64,000 nt of DNA from an uncultured Victivallales bacterium (lineage in GTDB: Bacteria; Verrucomicrobiota; Lentisphaeria; Victivallales; UBA1829), in contig CALXSJ010000005.1 in the NCBI GenBank assembly GCA_944391115.1, positions 62,001-126,000 on the forward strand. The letters are read 5' to 3'. Below, piece after piece: positions 8,304 through 16,713 of the stretch (within the stretch, counting starts at the first letter, position 1; each line of letters starts with the position of its first letter). The notes below the pieces were generated by a model that was given only the letters and a program-made list of their open reading frames with translations, was not told where the DNA came from and did not search any database. The position numbers were made by a program, and so were the translations under genes.

Positions 8304-11300
8304 ATGAAAAAAAGAACTTTCACAGCACTCTGGATTTTTATATTCGCGCCGTTCATCAATCCTTCCGCCCAGGCGGAAAATTTCGATGAAGGCGGCGTCA
8401 CATTCCCGATGGAAAAGATCTCGGCGGAACGTTTTGCACCGTCGAAAAAGGGGGAGATCAATCTTCTGAAAAATGCAGATTTTTCCGCCCCGCTTGTCCG
8501 AAGCGCAGCGGACGGCTGGAGCCGATCCGTCTGGATTTTCGGAGAGGAAAACCGGAGGAAGTTCACTGCGGAGGCGCGGAAACTGGCAACTGCCGCCATC
8601 GCCGATACCGGAGAAGGAAAAGCTCTTGAACTCAAACGTCCGACTGCGATCGAAACGCTTATGGGGAAACTTTCCGATAAATTCTCAATCGCAGTCAATC
8701 AGACAGTGACACTGCCGGATGAAGCGGGCGGCTCCTTCCGCCTGACTTTCGAAAGCCGCAATCAGATCATCGGAAACAACCGTTACGACCAGATGGTTCT
8801 GCTCAATTTCCACGACGGGAGCGATCCGCGGCCCGGGAGGGGGAAAAAGACGCGCAGCTACATCTACAGTCAAATCGCCAGCAGTGCGCAATGGCATCCT
8901 TACAATTATGAATTCAACGTCCCCCCGGGAACGCGCGACCTGGCAATCTCCCTCCGCGCCGACGGCTGCGGGAAAATTCAGTTCCGGGACATCAAGCTCG
9001 TCAAGCTCGACGCACTGAAAATGCCGTTCACGGTGGAACTCGCGCCGATGAAACTGCTGGACAACACGTTTGCCCTCGCTTCCGGTGCGCCCGGCATTCT
9101 CGCATTCAAGTTCCGGAACAACTTCCCGGAAAGAACGCCGAATTCCGGCACGGTCATGATGAATCTGATTCTCCCCGCGGAAATCTCCGTCGACGGCACC
9201 AACCTCTATCTGGGAAAAGAGATCAAAACCTTCGACCTCGCAATCGACGGGAAAAAATGGAAACGCCGGGAATTCGAAGTAAGCGGAAAACTCCTCAGTC
9301 TGCTCAAGGGGCAGCAGGGATTCAACGGCTGGAACGTTGCCTCTGTAATGATTTCCGGAAACGCTCCGGCGGGAACGACCTGGAAAGATTGCCGCTATTG
9401 CCTCACGGTGAATGGGAAATCCGTCAGCGGCACGGAATCGTTCACGCTGAAAATGCTGCCTCCCATCCCCGGGAGTCCAGCGCCGAAACAGTTTTACCCG
9501 GGGTTCAGCTCGGTGAATCATGACATTATCTTCCATCAGGAGGAGGCGAACAAGCGTTTTGCCGAATTCGTCGGAAAAACCGGCGTCACGCTCATAACCT
9601 CAGGAATCAGTCCGGAATATTCCAGTCTGATGCGGAAAAACGGCGTACGCCTCATCACGGCGGAATGCTTCGGTATCGCCAACGGATACCGGATCGGCCT
9701 CATGGACATGAAGAAAAAACCTGCATACTCCAACTATCTGGACAAGGACGGGAAGCCAGTCTGGAATCACACCGTTCCGGCGACCTGCCCGATGGCAATC
9801 TACAACCGGACCCCGTATTACAGGGACGTTGTTCTGCCGTATCTGAAAGACTCTCTCGCCGGACGCGACGGGATCCAGCCGAACTGGGAGCCTTACAGCT
9901 TTCTCGGCAAAGGCTGCTTCTGTGACAACTGCCGGGCGGAATTCGCAAAATATCTGAAAATGCCAGAGGAAAAGGTCAAGGAGATCTGGCCGGATCAGCT
10001 GCTCCCCGGCGGGAGATACCGCGAACAGGCAATCCGCTTCCGCGCACATCAGCACGGACGGCTCATCCGGACCCTCCATGAAGACTGTCTCAAGTTCGGC
10101 GCGACGAAAGTCGGATTCTGCCCCGAAGTCGGCACCGACCAGATCATCCGCTCCCCGGATCATTTCAAGCAGCAATGGGAGTTCACCCCCTATGAATATG
10201 CCGGAAATCTGAAATGGCTGAATGTCTGGGGCCCCTATGTCTGGTTCCTTGCCGGTCAGCCCTACGCCTATACCAAGGGGGCCAATCTCATAACGCTGGA
10301 AATGGCGCGGCGTGTCATTGCCGACTTCCGGAAGCATTTCCCCGATCCGGCGAAACGCGCGAAACTCATGGCGATGCCGCATGCCAGCCAGGGCGGCATC
10401 ACCGCGCTGGGACAGCCCGAAGGCATGGCAATGGATCAGCTCAGTTCCTTTCTGGCCGGCTATGACGCCTCAATCCTCTACTTCTTTCCGCGCGGCTACG
10501 ACCACCGTTTCTGGAATGCATTCGCGAAAAGCAACGCCCTGATCGCGGCGAACGAGGATATGGTCATGAACGGAAAAAGAAGAGACTCCGTCACGGCGCA
10601 TCCGCAGTCCCCCTTCCCCGGTCCGGTGAAAAACATCAATCCGCGCTTTCTGCCCGATGTGGAGTCCAGTGATCTCCTCCAGTGCATCGCGTTTGAAAAA
10701 GACGGAAAAATCCTTGCCGCCGTCGGCAACTTCTGGGAAAAAGCTCCCGCCGTATTCCAGCTCCGCATTCCGGACCTCGAAGCAAAGCGTCAATACCTGG
10801 TTCTGGAAAAAGCCTTCCATCGTCAGTTCGTGCCGGAAAAGGGAACGTTTTACACGGGAAAAATGCTGGCGGAAGGCATTCTTCTCCCCGTCGGCGCGCT
10901 TCGCTGGAGCTTCTTTGAAATCGCGCCCGCGCTCAAAAACCCGGCAAGGGCCGTGACCGCCGCGGATATGCGCGCGGAACTCGCCCGCTGCAGAAAGGAA
11001 AACCGGAGCGCCGCCGAAGAGGAGGCCGCCCGTGACAAGGCTCTTCATGCGGAAAGCGACATCGGCATGCTCAAAAGCATGTCATATGGCGCGCTTTCCT
11101 GCAAAGAGATAAAGAAGAATGCGAAACCCATGCTGGAAGTGGTTTCAGGCGAAAATATTCTTATTCTGAATCCTTCCGGCATGGCGCTGGAATCCTGGAA
11201 GGTTGACGGCATATTCCCCGGCAGGCCCGGTTTCGGTCTCTCCGCCTTCTGGACACCGGGCAGACACGGCATGCGCGCCGACGGCAACTACCGCATCACA

Positions 11301-11864
11301 GAACAGAAAATCTCCGCGGAAGGCCTGAGCGTCACTGGGGAATTGAAGACAAATGTCCGGAACTATCCGCTTCTGCCCGGACTGCGGATCGTCAAAACGG
11401 TCACAATCTCCCCGGATCTGAGACGCGTCGTTTTTTCGGTAAAACTGCACAACACGCTGGAACTTGCGATGAACGAGGTCGGCTGCCGCTGGCACTTCAT
11501 CCCGGCGGCATGGAGCAACCGGGCAAAAGGGTGGATCGAAAACGGGGGAAAGAAGATTCCGCGCCCGAACATCTGCACACTTCTCAATGCAAATGCCTCG
11601 CGCGTCACGGAAAGCGTGATCCGCCGCCTGTTCCATATCGGGGAAACCCCTTCCATCCCGGTCAGAGGCAATACCTTCCGGTTCGTGATTCCCGATAAAA
11701 ACGTGGTAAAATGCTCCTTCCGACCGGCCGGTTCGTTCGCCGGCGCCGCGGTCTGGGACACCGGCGGCATGATTGCGGCAACCTTTGAACCGTTCTACAA
11801 TCCGATGATGATTCCGCCGGGCGGCGCAGCCGGACTGGAGGCCGTTCTGGAAGTGACGCAATAA
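8304..11864 (+). CDS. Large secreted glycoside-hydrolase-like protein (cassette A)
   Basis: 1186 residues with a Sec signal peptide (cleavage near AQA-EN, residue 25). Residues ~50-235 form a CBM4/9-like beta-sandwich shared with the preceding short protein. The middle, about residues 395-740, looks like a TIM-barrel glycosidase of the beta-galactosidase (GH42-like) type. QPNWEPYSF places Asn527 and Glu529 where clan GH-A enzymes carry an Asn-Glu acid/base pair, followed by FCDNCRAEFAKYL as in GH42-like proteins. The C-terminal third is beta-rich (PAGTTW, VRGNTFRFVIPD). I cannot assign a family or substrate with certainty. AAGGAAT precedes the ATG. It ends cassette A and is probably extracellular or periplasmic. 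Confidence 0.85.
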   Translation: MKKRTFTALWIFIFAPFINPSAQAENFDEGGVTFPMEKISAERFAPSKKGEINLLKNADFSAPLVRSAADGWSRSVWIFGEENRRKFTAEARKLATAAIADTGEGKALELKRPTAIETLMGKLSDKFSIAVNQTVTLPDEAGGSFRLTFESRNQIIGNNRYDQMVLLNFHDGSDPRPGRGKKTRSYIYSQIASSAQWHPYNYEFNVPPGTRDLAISLRADGCGKIQFRDIKLVKLDALKMPFTVELAPMKLLDNTFALASGAPGILAFKFRNNFPERTPNSGTVMMNLILPAEISVDGTNLYLGKEIKTFDLAIDGKKWKRREFEVSGKLLSLLKGQQGFNGWNVASVMISGNAPAGTTWKDCRYCLTVNGKSVSGTESFTLKMLPPIPGSPAPKQFYPGFSSVNHDIIFHQEEANKRFAEFVGKTGVTLITSGISPEYSSLMRKNGVRLITAECFGIANGYRIGLMDMKKKPAYSNYLDKDGKPVWNHTVPATCPMAIYNRTPYYRDVVLPYLKDSLAGRDGIQPNWEPYSFLGKGCFCDNCRAEFAKYLKMPEEKVKEIWPDQLLPGGRYREQAIRFRAHQHGRLIRTLHEDCLKFGATKVGFCPEVGTDQIIRSPDHFKQQWEFTPYEYAGNLKWLNVWGPYVWFLAGQPYAYTKGANLITLEMARRVIADFRKHFPDPAKRAKLMAMPHASQGGITALGQPEGMAMDQLSSFLAGYDASILYFFPRGYDHRFWNAFAKSNALIAANEDMVMNGKRRDSVTAHPQSPFPGPVKNINPRFLPDVESSDLLQCIAFEKDGKILAAVGNFWEKAPAVFQLRIPDLEAKRQYLVLEKAFHRQFVPEKGTFYTGKMLAEGILLPVGALRWSFFEIAPALKNPARAVTAADMRAELARCRKENRSAAEEEAARDKALHAESDIGMLKSMSYGALSCKEIKKNAKPMLEVVSGENILILNPSGMALESWKVDGIFPGRPGFGLSAFWTPGRHGMRADGNYRITEQKISAEGLSVTGELKTNVRNYPLLPGLRIVKTVTISPDLRRVVFSVKLHNTLELAMNEVGCRWHFIPAAWSNRAKGWIENGGKKIPRPNICTLLNANASRVTESVIRRLFHIGETPSIPVRGNTFRFVIPDKNVVKCSFRPAGSFAGAAVWDTGGMIAATFEPFYNPMMIPPGGAAGLEAVLEVTQ

Positions 11865-11933
11865 TCCGGCGCGATGCGAGCGGCTGCTGCGGTGCTTCCG
11901 GAAGAAGTTTCCGGAGGCGCCTTCCGCATTCGT

Positions 11934-12155
11934 TCAGACACGCTCAGGCGCGCGGACCGTCCGGAAGACAAGTTTCAGTTCCCGCCGAAACGGATAATCC
12001 TCATTTTCGGAAATGCGGAGCCAGACGCAGAAAGAATGTTTTCCGGAAACAAGAGTGGAAAGATCGAACTCCGCAGAGTCCGCCCCCCGGATAATGTTCC
12101 CGACACCGCGCAAGGAAAACATAAATCGCGAAACAGCGGGCGGAATGCAATACAC
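11934..12155 (-). CDS. Small unknown ORF after miaA
   Basis: A 73-residue frame with a GTG start at 12155-12153, preceded by CGGGAG at good spacing and beginning 14 bases after the miaA stop. Codon use looks like neighbouring real genes, and the product has beta-strand character (FDLSTLVSGKHSFCVWLRI, LKLVFRTVRAP), as in a fragment of a jelly-roll domain. It could be a short gene at the end of the dksA-lspA-miaA operon, or a remnant of a secreted glycan-binding protein. No family is recognised. The rest of 11865-12169 holds nothing I can name apart from a weak 7-bp hairpin near 11899-11919. Confidence 0.4.
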   Translation of the reverse strand: MYCIPPAVSRFMFSLRGVGNIIRGADSAEFDLSTLVSGKHSFCVWLRISENEDYPFRRELKLVFRTVRAPERV

Positions 12156-12169
12156 GCTTTTCTCCCGAT

Positions 12170-13105
12170 TCAGAGAGAAAACAGATGTTTTTCGATCAGT
12201 TCAGGCACATGAGGATCCGGCATGAAAACGCGGATCGCCTCGGGATGCTGCGTGCGGAACCAGGTGTTCTGGCGGCGGGCGAACTGCCATGTCGCCGTCG
12301 CAATCCGCTCCTGCAGTTCTCCGCGGCCGAATTTTCCATTCAGGAAGTCGCCGATCTGACGGTAGCCGAGCGCCTGCCACGCGGTCGGCGCATCGTGCAG
12401 TCCCTTCCGGAGGAAATGTTCCGCCTCCTCAATCCAGCCGGACGCGAGCATCTCCCCGCAGCGCCGGTAAATCCGGTCCCGTAGGACGGCATTGTCCCAC
12501 ACCAGCACAAACGAACGGGCGTCCTTTCGGCATTCCGGCTTTTTCCTTGTTTTCTGAAGTTCCGTCATCTGCCTTCCGGTCAGGCGCAGAACTTCATACG
12601 CGCGGATCAGCTTTCTGCGGTGATTGCGAAAGCGTTCGTAATCCTGCGGAGCCTGTTCCCGCATGATTCTTTGAAGTTCGGGAAAACGCGATTCGCTGTC
12701 AAACGCTTCATCCAGCTCTCTGCGCAGCTCTTCCGAGGCGGGAAGCGGATCCAGTCCGTAGAGAAGCGCGCGGAGATAAAGCCCGGTTCCGCCTGCGACA
12801 ATCGGGATGCGTCCGCGCCCCCGGATGTCCGCAATGCACTGCTCCGCATCCGAACGGAAGCGGTAGACGTCGTATTTTTCCGCAATGTCAGCAATGTCGA
12901 TCAAATGGTGCGGCACGCCGCCGCGTTCCTTACGGGAGGGTTTTGCGGTTCCCCTGTCAAGTCCCCGGTAGATCTGCATGGAATCGGCGGAAACGACTTC
13001 CCCGCCCAGGCGGAGCGCAAGCCGGACTGCCAGTTCGCTTTTCCCGGACGCGGTCGCTCCCATCAGAACAGGAAAAGGCGCGGGATCATTTCTGGATCTG
13101 GACAT
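12170..13105 (-). CDS. miaA: tRNA dimethylallyltransferase
   Basis: Transfers the dimethylallyl group from DMAPP to N6 of A37 in tRNAs reading UNN codons. About 311 residues, the normal length. The P-loop GATASGKSE, the SADSMQIYRG segment with the conserved Asp and Gln, the GTAKP motif, HHLIDI and the VAGGTGLYL motif are all present, and the C-terminal zinc-finger-like extension is absent, as in bacterial enzymes. The ATG at 13105 overlaps lspA by 20 bases; an alternative ATG at 13126 would overlap by 41, and neither has a strong ribosome site. It follows dksA-like and lspA genes on the minus strand, most likely as one operon. Confidence 0.95.
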   Translation of the reverse strand: MSRSRNDPAPFPVLMGATASGKSELAVRLALRLGGEVVSADSMQIYRGLDRGTAKPSRKERGGVPHHLIDIADIAEKYDVYRFRSDAEQCIADIRGRGRIPIVAGGTGLYLRALLYGLDPLPASEELRRELDEAFDSESRFPELQRIMREQAPQDYERFRNHRRKLIRAYEVLRLTGRQMTELQKTRKKPECRKDARSFVLVWDNAVLRDRIYRRCGEMLASGWIEEAEHFLRKGLHDAPTAWQALGYRQIGDFLNGKFGRGELQERIATATWQFARRQNTWFRTQHPEAIRVFMPDPHVPELIEKHLFSL

Positions 13106-13637
13106 AGGAGGAGTCGGAACCCGCATTCTTTTTTTCGGGTCTCAGAATCGTGGAAAGGATGAAAAGAAACACTCCCACGCAGATACAGGAATCCGCGACA
13201 TTGAAGGAAGGATACTGATAGCGTCCGAAAAGGAACTGCAGGAAATCGACAACTTCGCCGCGGAAGATGCGGTCGATGGAATTGCCGAGAATGCCGGAAA
13301 CAATCAGTCCGATCGCGTAAATGCGCTCCGGCCAGCCGTCAGTCAGGGTCTGAATGAAGCAGATAACGGCAATCAGAACGGCAAAGGAGATCAGGAGGAG
13401 CAGCCAGCCGTGTCCGGCCAGAATTCCCCATGCCGCGCCGGTGTTGGTGATGTGGGTCAAGTTGAAAAAATCCGGTATGACCGGAATCCGCTCGCCGAAG
13501 CGGATGTATTTGACGACAGCGGCTTTGGTGATTTGATCCAGAGCCAGAAGAAACAAGGCGAGGATCAGCGGGGCGACCAGGGGACCGGTCTTTTTTTCCG
13601 CCCCGCCATCCAGTCTTTTATTCTGCAGAAAACTCAT
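13086..13637 (-). CDS. lspA: Lipoprotein signal peptidase (signal peptidase II)
   Basis: Inner-membrane aspartyl protease that removes signal peptides from diacylglyceryl-modified prolipoproteins. 183 residues with four hydrophobic segments. Conserved blocks are present: LDQITKAAV near the first membrane segment, NTGAAWGI, and the two catalytic aspartates in GNSIDRIFRGEVVDF and FNVADSCI. The C-terminal tail after the last membrane segment (KKNAGSDSSYVQIQK) is short and polar. It starts 18 bases after the dksA-like gene and its end overlaps miaA, consistent with one operon. No clear Shine-Dalgarno sequence precedes the ATG, so translational coupling to the upstream gene is likely. Confidence 0.96.
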   Translation of the reverse strand: MSFLQNKRLDGGAEKKTGPLVAPLILALFLLALDQITKAAVVKYIRFGERIPVIPDFFNLTHITNTGAAWGILAGHGWLLLLISFAVLIAVICFIQTLTDGWPERIYAIGLIVSGILGNSIDRIFRGEVVDFLQFLFGRYQYPSFNVADSCICVGVFLFILSTILRPEKKNAGSDSSYVQIQK

Positions 13638-13655
13638 TCGCAGCCGGGGGTTCGC

Positions 13656-14372
13656 TTATCTATGGTAACGGGAGTCTTCCATTTCCTCGCGCTTGGATTT
13701 GCACTTTGTGCAGTAACGCGCATAAGGCTTGGCTTCCAGACGCTCCCGCGGAATGATCGCGCCGCAGTCCAGGCAGACTCCGTATTCGGAATCTTCAATG
13801 CGCTGGAGCGCCTCGTCGATCATTTCCAGAACGTCGACTTCATCGGTCAGAAGTCCAAGTTCAAAATCATGCCGGAAATTGTCGCTGCCGAGATCCGCCA
13901 TATGGGTCGCCATGCCTGCACGCTCCCCCGCGGAATCTTTCCTGGAGGAAAGCGCCTCGTCCACATGCACCTGGATCTGCTCGCCGAAGGATGCGCGGGC
14001 ATGCATCAGCAGTTCACGGTAGAACTTTTTGTCCGCCTTGCTGAGCTTCAGCTTCCGGACGGTGTGTTCCGTCTCGTGACGCTGTTCGGGAACCGGCTTT
14101 TTCGATACGGGTTTCGCGGCCTTTTTCGCCGGTGTTGCTGCCTTCTTCAGCGGAGCGGCTTTCGCCGGAGTTTTCGCGGCAGCGGATTTCACGGTCTTCT
14201 TCACAGGAGCTTTCGCGGCTGGTTTCGCGGCCTTTTTCGCCGGTGTTGCTGCCTTCTTCGCCGGAGCCTTTCCTGCTGTTTTTTCAGTTTTTCCGGAAGC
14301 GGGCTTCGCAGTTTTCTTCGCCGGAGCCTTCGCCGGTGCGGCTTTTGTTATTTTTTGAGTCTGCTTTTTCAT
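13656..14372 (-). CDS. DksA/TraR-type zinc-finger protein with histone-H1-like Lys/Ala/Pro tail
   Basis: 238 residues from the ATG at 14372, chosen because GAGGGAGC precedes it; the upstream in-frame extension has no ribosome site. Residues 1-~115 are almost entirely Lys, Ala and Pro with repeats such as PAKKAAKPAAKAPVKK, resembling eukaryotic histone H1 tails and bacterial AKP-rich DNA-binding proteins. The C-terminal half is a DksA/TraR domain: helical arms with alternating acidic residues, then a C4 zinc finger (CLDCG and CTKCK). DksA-family proteins bind the RNA polymerase secondary channel and act with ppGpp. The tail suggests additional non-specific DNA binding. It heads the operon with lspA and miaA and has its own promoter. 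Confidence 0.88.
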   Translation of the reverse strand: MKKQTQKITKAAPAKAPAKKTAKPASGKTEKTAGKAPAKKAATPAKKAAKPAAKAPVKKTVKSAAAKTPAKAAPLKKAATPAKKAAKPVSKKPVPEQRHETEHTVRKLKLSKADKKFYRELLMHARASFGEQIQVHVDEALSSRKDSAGERAGMATHMADLGSDNFRHDFELGLLTDEVDVLEMIDEALQRIEDSEYGVCLDCGAIIPRERLEAKPYARYCTKCKSKREEMEDSRYHR

Positions 14373-14428
14373 ATCTGCTCCCTCAATGATTAACCTTCTG
14401 AACGACGGACATGCTGACCTAAACCATA

Positions 14429-14457
14429 ACAATATCACACTTTCTGCAAATATGCAA
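14429..14457 (-). promoter_or_regulatory. Promoter of the dksA-lspA-miaA operon
   Basis: On the minus strand TTGCAT (14457-14452), 17 bases, then TATTGT (14434-14429), about 57 bases before the ATG at 14372. It is divergent from the promoter at 14510-14538. Confidence 0.5.
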
Positions 14458-14509
14458 GATTTTTTCTCATTCAAAAACCATAAATCTTGAAATATTCGCC
14501 ATGAACGGC

Positions 14510-14538
14510 TTGCAGGAATGACATTTCTGCGCTAGATT
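14510..14538 (+). promoter_or_regulatory. Promoter of the SGNH hydrolase operon
   Basis: TTGCAG at 14510-14515, a 17-base spacer, TAGATT at 14533-14538, 38 bases before the ATG at 14577, which is itself preceded by GGAGGAA. Confidence 0.5.
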
Positions 14539-14576
14539 GCGCTGTCAACAAGAGATTCAATCATGGAGGAATCACT

Positions 14577-15209
14577 ATGCTCAAACTTGAAAACGGACAG
14601 AAAATCCTCTTTACCGGCGACAGCGTCACGGATTGCGGACGCTCCGCCAGCGGAAGCATCAACTGCCTCGGACATGGATATCCGATCTTCATTGCCGCGT
14701 TGCTCGGCGCCGATATGCCGGAACTGGAACTGACCTTTCTCAACACGGGGGTCTCCGGAAACCGGATCCGCGATCTCAGAGCCCGCTGGCAGGCGGATGT
14801 CATCGACCACAAGCCGGACATTGTCTCCATTCTGATCGGAATCAATGACGTGTGGCGCCGCTACGACAGCGACAGCGCCACGCCGGCGGATCTCTTCGAG
14901 CGCGATTACCGCTTTCTTCTGGAAAAAACCCGCAGGGATCTTCCCGGCGTGCAGATCGTCATGATGGAGCCTTTCCTGCTTCCGATCCCCGAGGACCGCC
15001 GCATGTGGCGCGAGGACCTGGATGTGAAAATCCAGACGGTCCGCAATCTTGCGGCGGAATTCGCCGACATGTTCATTCCCCTCGACGGAATTTTCGCGGC
15101 CGCAGCCTGCAGACGCGAAAAATCGTTCTGGGCGCCGGACGGCGTGCATCCCGCCGCGCCGGGACACGCGCTCATCGCGAAAAGCTGGATCGAGGCCGCA
15201 GGACTCTGA
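14577..15209 (+). CDS. SGNH/GDSL-family hydrolase (esterase or deacetylase)
   Basis: 210 residues, no signal peptide, so cytoplasmic. All four SGNH blocks are present: block I FTGDSVTDCG with the nucleophile Ser16, block II NTGVSGN with the oxyanion Gly, block III GINDVW with the oxyanion Asn, and block V DGVHPAAPGH with the catalytic Asp and His. The layout resembles rhamnogalacturonan acetylesterase-like and other carbohydrate esterases, so removal of acetyl groups from imported oligosaccharides is plausible but not shown. GGAGG precedes the ATG. It opens a four-gene run (PHP, TatD-like, TcdA-like) with very short gaps. Confidence 0.92.
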   Translation: MLKLENGQKILFTGDSVTDCGRSASGSINCLGHGYPIFIAALLGADMPELELTFLNTGVSGNRIRDLRARWQADVIDHKPDIVSILIGINDVWRRYDSDSATPADLFERDYRFLLEKTRRDLPGVQIVMMEPFLLPIPEDRRMWREDLDVKIQTVRNLAAEFADMFIPLDGIFAAAACRREKSFWAPDGVHPAAPGHALIAKSWIEAAGL

Positions 15210-15223
15210 TTTCCCCCGCCCGC

Positions 15224-16072
15224 ATGATTGATCTGCATACACACAGCAGGGCATCCGACGGCTCCGACACTCCATCGGAGCTCGTTGCGCATGCCGCCGA
15301 AACCGGACTTCATGGAATCGCCCTCACCGACCATGACACCGTCTCCGGCATTCCTGAATTTCTCGATGCCGCCGCGGAAAGAACGATCCGCGCCGTGCCC
15401 GGACTGGAAATATCGTCCACGCTCTTCAACCGCGAAATTCATATCCTCGGGCTGTTCATCGATCACACGTCGGAAAAACTGGCGGATTTTCTGAAGGAGG
15501 CGCGGAAAAACCGCAATGCGCGCAATGCGCTGATCCTGCAGAAACTCAACGCCATGCATTATGAAATCACGGAACGGGAACTGCTGGAATGTGCGGGAGG
15601 AGAAAGCGTCGGGCGTCCCCACTTTGCGAAAATTCTTGTGGAAAAAGGCTATTTCCAGACGCCGCAGGAAGTGTTCGACCGCTGTCTCAAACGCGGGGCG
15701 CGCGCCTACGTGCCGCGCGTTCTTCCGACTCCCGGAGAAAGCATCGGGGCGATTCACGAGGCGGGCGGGCTGGCCGTCTGGGCGCATCCCGTCTACCGCG
15801 CCTCCGGCGAGCGCGCCTTTGTCCGGAAATACCTGAAACGCCTCATCGGACACGGCCTGGACGGGATCGAGGCATATTATTCTCTCTATTCCTTCGCGCA
15901 GCACACCATGCTCCTGGAGGCTTCCGCGGAGCACGGAATCCTGATTTCCGGAGGAAGCGACTACCATGGAAAAAACCAGAGATCCATTCAGCTCGGAACA
16001 GGCGGAGGCGCCCTTGCTGTGCCGGACGAGGTGCTGGACCGTCTGGAAGAAGCGTGGCGGGCCCGGCGATGA
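15224..16072 (+). CDS. PHP-domain phosphoesterase (RNase AM / 3',5'-nucleoside bisphosphate phosphatase type)
   Basis: 282 residues. The metal-binding PHP motifs are present: MIDLHTHSRASDG, ALTDHDTV, GLEIS, an internal insertion (VGRPHFAKILVEKG), VWAHPV and GGSDYHGKN. This order and the VGRPHFA insertion match the YciV/TrpH group, which hydrolyses 3',5'-nucleoside bisphosphates and trims RNA 5' ends. The frame is open further upstream, but the ATG at 15224 places the HTH motif at the usual N-terminus. The stop overlaps the next start as ATGA, so the two genes are translationally coupled. Confidence 0.92.
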   Translation: MIDLHTHSRASDGSDTPSELVAHAAETGLHGIALTDHDTVSGIPEFLDAAAERTIRAVPGLEISSTLFNREIHILGLFIDHTSEKLADFLKEARKNRNARNALILQKLNAMHYEITERELLECAGGESVGRPHFAKILVEKGYFQTPQEVFDRCLKRGARAYVPRVLPTPGESIGAIHEAGGLAVWAHPVYRASGERAFVRKYLKRLIGHGLDGIEAYYSLYSFAQHTMLLEASAEHGILISGGSDYHGKNQRSIQLGTGGGALAVPDEVLDRLEEAWRARR

Positions 16073-16713
16073 TTCCCTTCACCGACGCGCATACGCACAG
16101 AGATTCGCCCGTTCCCGGCATTCTTGCGCTGCGGAATCCCGCCTCTCCGGAAGAAATCCCCGCACAGCCCGGCGGCATGCTTTTTTCCGCCGGGATCCAT
16201 CCCCGTGACATCGGAAAAATCAGTTTCGAATCCCTGGAAGCCTGTCTTGCGGCGCATCGCTGCGCCGCGATCGGGGAATGCGGGCTGGACCGCACGGCTG
16301 AGACGGATTTTGCCACTCAGGAAGTTTGTTTCCTCCGTCATGCGGAACTGGCGGAGGCACACTCGCTTCCTCTCGTCATTCATTGTGTGCGCGCATATCC
16401 CGAACTCATCCGACTGAAAAAGCGGAAAAAAAATACAGTTCCCTGGCTCATTCACGGATTCCGGGGAAACAGGGAGACCGCGCGGGAATTGCTGAAACAC
16501 GGATTTGCGCTTTCGCTTTCGCCGGTCTGGCTCCGTCATGCGGAGACGCTGCATCCGGAGATTGCCGAGGCGGGATTTCTTCTGGAAACGGATGACATAA
16601 GGGAAAATCTTCCGGAACTTTACACGCGTGCGGCGCATCTCGCAGGAATCGCGCCGGAAGATCTGAAGGAACGCGTTTATAAAATCTTCACAGGAATTTT
16701 TCAGCATGAATGA
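16069..16713 (+). CDS. TatD-family metal-dependent hydrolase, short form
   Basis: 214 residues, shorter than the usual ~260. TatD signatures are visible in order: FTDAHTHRD, AGIHPRDIG, AIGECGLDR, LVIHC, WLIHGFRGN and LLETDD, giving the expected metal-ligand His, Glu and Asp residues. TatD proteins are DNA 3'-exonucleases or deoxyribonucleases, and related forms act in tRNA proofreading. The segment between the first HTH and GIHP is unusually short, so substrate choice may differ. It overlaps the PHP gene by 4 bases and the TcdA-like gene by 8. Confidence 0.88.
   Translation: MIPFTDAHTHRDSPVPGILALRNPASPEEIPAQPGGMLFSAGIHPRDIGKISFESLEACLAAHRCAAIGECGLDRTAETDFATQEVCFLRHAELAEAHSLPLVIHCVRAYPELIRLKKRKKNTVPWLIHGFRGNRETARELLKHGFALSLSPVWLRHAETLHPEIAEAGFLLETDDIRENLPELYTRAAHLAGIAPEDLKERVYKIFTGIFQHE

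Noticed and set aside
11899-11919. TCCGGAA/TTCCGGA hairpin after cassette A
   Set aside because: Only 7 bp and not followed by a U-tract on either strand.
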